From NCBI GenBank assembly GCA_903813345.2, contig CAIIXF020000006.1:14636348-14700347 (forward strand): a DNA stretch of 64,000 bases. Reading direction: 5' to 3'. Positions 62,147 to 64,000 of the stretch are shown one piece after another. Each line of letters starts with the position of its first letter. The stretch's first letter is position 1. A program made the position numbers and the translations under genes. Origin of the DNA: Owenia fusiformis. Lineage: Eukaryota > Annelida > Polychaeta > Sabellida > Oweniidae. A model generated the notes under the pieces. The model searched no databases, had not been told where the DNA came from, and worked only from the letters and a program-made list of their open reading frames with translations.

Positions 62147-63157
62147 GATAAGTCTGTGCGATCTGTGTCACTGGCTGTTGTCAACCAACTTGGACAAACA
62201 GCTAAAATATCCCTGGAGTTAATATTCAGCCATGTACATTCTACAATGCATTCATCATACACAGGAGATAATACATGTATATAAAGTAAGCTTAGATTCT
62301 GTAGTGTATATACAGTCATTATTGATTTGAAAGAACATTGAAATATTTTTTATTCAAGACTATTACAATGATCATTAGAAATATTCTGCCTTTATCGTTG
62401 TATTATGACAATACGATACATTTTGATGAACACACCTGGCCATCTATACGCAGCATAGTAAATGTATATAGACTATAATACAAAGAATATAAGGACACAG
62501 AAACTGTTTACCTATTGGTCAATTTGGTTCTTCCTCCTTAGCTGACTAGGAGCATGTCGTATTGTATTTCATAATTCTTATCCTAAACATAAATTGTGCA
62601 TTATATTCGAATAATTCCAATTAATTTCAAGCAACTAATCATAAAATACATAATATAAATGTAGTATTTCTAGATATCATTAGAAACCATGTAAAAATAA
62701 AAAAAACAGAACCTGCTGAAAATCAATTACTCTACGATCTCAAAATGTCAGCCTCTATGTTAAAATTCTTCCGGTACATTTCTATCTTTTTAATCAGCCG
62801 TTACCCATTTGTCAATGTCGTCACACTCGCATTACTTCTTGGGGAGAGGGCTGAGAGGGAGAAGTAAGTACCGGCCATAATATTATTATCAGAGACTACG
62901 TATATTTTAGTCAGAATTCACAAATACAAATTATTTCTAAATTTTGAATGTGGGTCAAATGTGGGCGTGGCATTTTTCATGTGATTTTTATGCATTTTGT
63001 ACACAGTAGAAAAAGATATGATGAAATTGCTCTGGCACTGCATAATAAAACATTTTTCATTACGATAGTTAATTACAAATATACTGCCAATCTTCGAGAC
63101 CCTATCTGTTGCAAGACTGACGCCTGGCGTAACCGTCACCATGTTATTCAGTGTTTT
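62147..63157. other. Upstream region of VPS18
   Basis: The minus-strand 5' UTR must start here. A possible non-coding first exon ends at donor AATAG/GTAAAC near 62.51 kb. No TATA box is evident. No gene on plus is supported. Confidence 0.4.
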
Positions 63158-63985
63158 TAAGTAGCGCAAGTTTACTTCCTGCGAAAGCTATTTGGATTTT
63201 GATATAATAGCTTTCCCACGGAGCATTTGGACAGCTCAATGATCGTGACCTTTGAAATCGAATTAAGTCGATCCGCGGCTTACTTTTGGTCTCTAACTGT
63301 GTCTTACATCAGTATCATCAATCCGTGTAAGTATTGGAGCGCTGGAGTACTTCTTTTTCGATCAAGACTTGTAATTGTTAGTCGAGTGAATCGTTTTACT
63401 GCCAAATTCCAATATGGCGGTTTCTGCTCGGACATTTTGTAAATCTCCGGAGGTTGTCCGAACCTAGTCATATAAATCCGACCATCGTATGCTTTATTTG
63501 TCATTATTTTTTGATTTATTTGGATATTTATTTTTTGTTATTTTCTTGCATACTAGGGTCGCAAATGTTGAAAACAAAAATAAAAAACAAATATCCAAAT
63601 CGTCAAAAAGAAACGTGAAACAACAACATTAAGTCGAGTTCACTTGACTATCCGAACCTAACTAATTCTCAAAATTCATTTCGTTCGTTGCGTATCTCGC
63701 ACCTAGCAAACCGCCATATTGGAAATAGGTCTATAAAACTTTAACTCGATGAACAATTTACAAGTCTTGATCGAAAAAGAAGTACTCCAGCGCTCCAATA
63801 CTTACACGGATTGATGATACTGATGTAAGACACAGTTAGAGACCAAAAGTAAGCCGCGGATCGACTTAATTCGATTTCAAAGGTCACTATTGATCAGCTG
63901 TTCACTTCTCCGTTTGAGAGCCATAAGTTTCAAAATCTAACATGGCTCTCGAAGTGAGTAAGCGCAAGTTACATGTACATATGTA
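63158..63985. repeat. Large imperfect inverted repeat (about 410-bp arms)
   Basis: A core of about 130 bp is nearly identical in opposite orientation (about 63246-63375 and 63763-63890; e.g. GTACTTCTTTTTCGATCAAG and its inverse). More diverged pairing runs inward (CCAATATGGCGG near 63.41 kb with its inverse near 63.71 kb; TTTGGATATTTATTTTTTGT with its inverse) and outward (CAGCTCAATGATCGTGACC, GAAAGCTATTTGGATTTTGA). The centre is near 63565. No long ORF. Confidence 0.82.
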
Positions 63986-64000
63986 CCATATTCTATGGCC

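Overview
This window looks like animal nuclear DNA, most likely from a lophotrochozoan such as a bivalve or other mollusc. The evidence is that exons are short, with GT/AG introns, AT-rich non-coding sequence and dense small transposons and minisatellites. It also carries an intronless TRIM-type gene and a small secreted EF-hand protein of a kind I associate, from memory only, with molluscs. The taxon is an inference from style, not proof.

Region by region. (1) 464-6258, plus strand: the 3' ten exons of a long coiled-coil protein whose 5' end lies outside the window. (2) 7765-15137, minus strand: a complete six-exon gene for a four-span MS4A/CD20-like membrane protein (copy A), convergent with the first gene. 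(3) 15138-36500: a tandem segmental duplicate of that gene (copy B, 19992-33892, minus) that has lost one exon, plus a 3' fragment of a third copy (35022-35260). The duplicated introns are packed with transposons, several of them nested. Copies A and B act as filled-site and empty-site controls for each other. A 3.65-kb insert carrying two satellite arrays separates A from B, and a 5.66-kb hAT-like element carrying two more arrays sits inside a LINE endonuclease ORF in copy B. (4) 37099-62146, minus: a complete gene for VPS18, the RING-containing core subunit of the HOPS/CORVET endolysosomal tethering complexes, in about 25 exons over 25 kb. Two plus-strand genes are nested in its introns: an intronless TRIM-NHL-type gene (40087-42216, intron 18) and a secreted cationic Cys-rich/EF-hand protein (56011-57803, intron 3). 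(5) 62147-64000: VPS18 upstream region, ending in a large imperfect inverted repeat.

The most unusual feature is VPS18 intron 16. It has a different minisatellite at each end, one multiplying the 5' splice site (about six 95-bp copies) and the other the 3' splice site (eight 51-bp copies). Both units have in-frame stops, so only the innermost splice-site pair gives full-length protein. No operon-like or pathway relationship between the genes is visible; the only positional relationships are tandem duplication and nesting. Splice junctions were placed by hand from GT/AG sites, reading frame and recalled family resemblance; no alignment or search was run.
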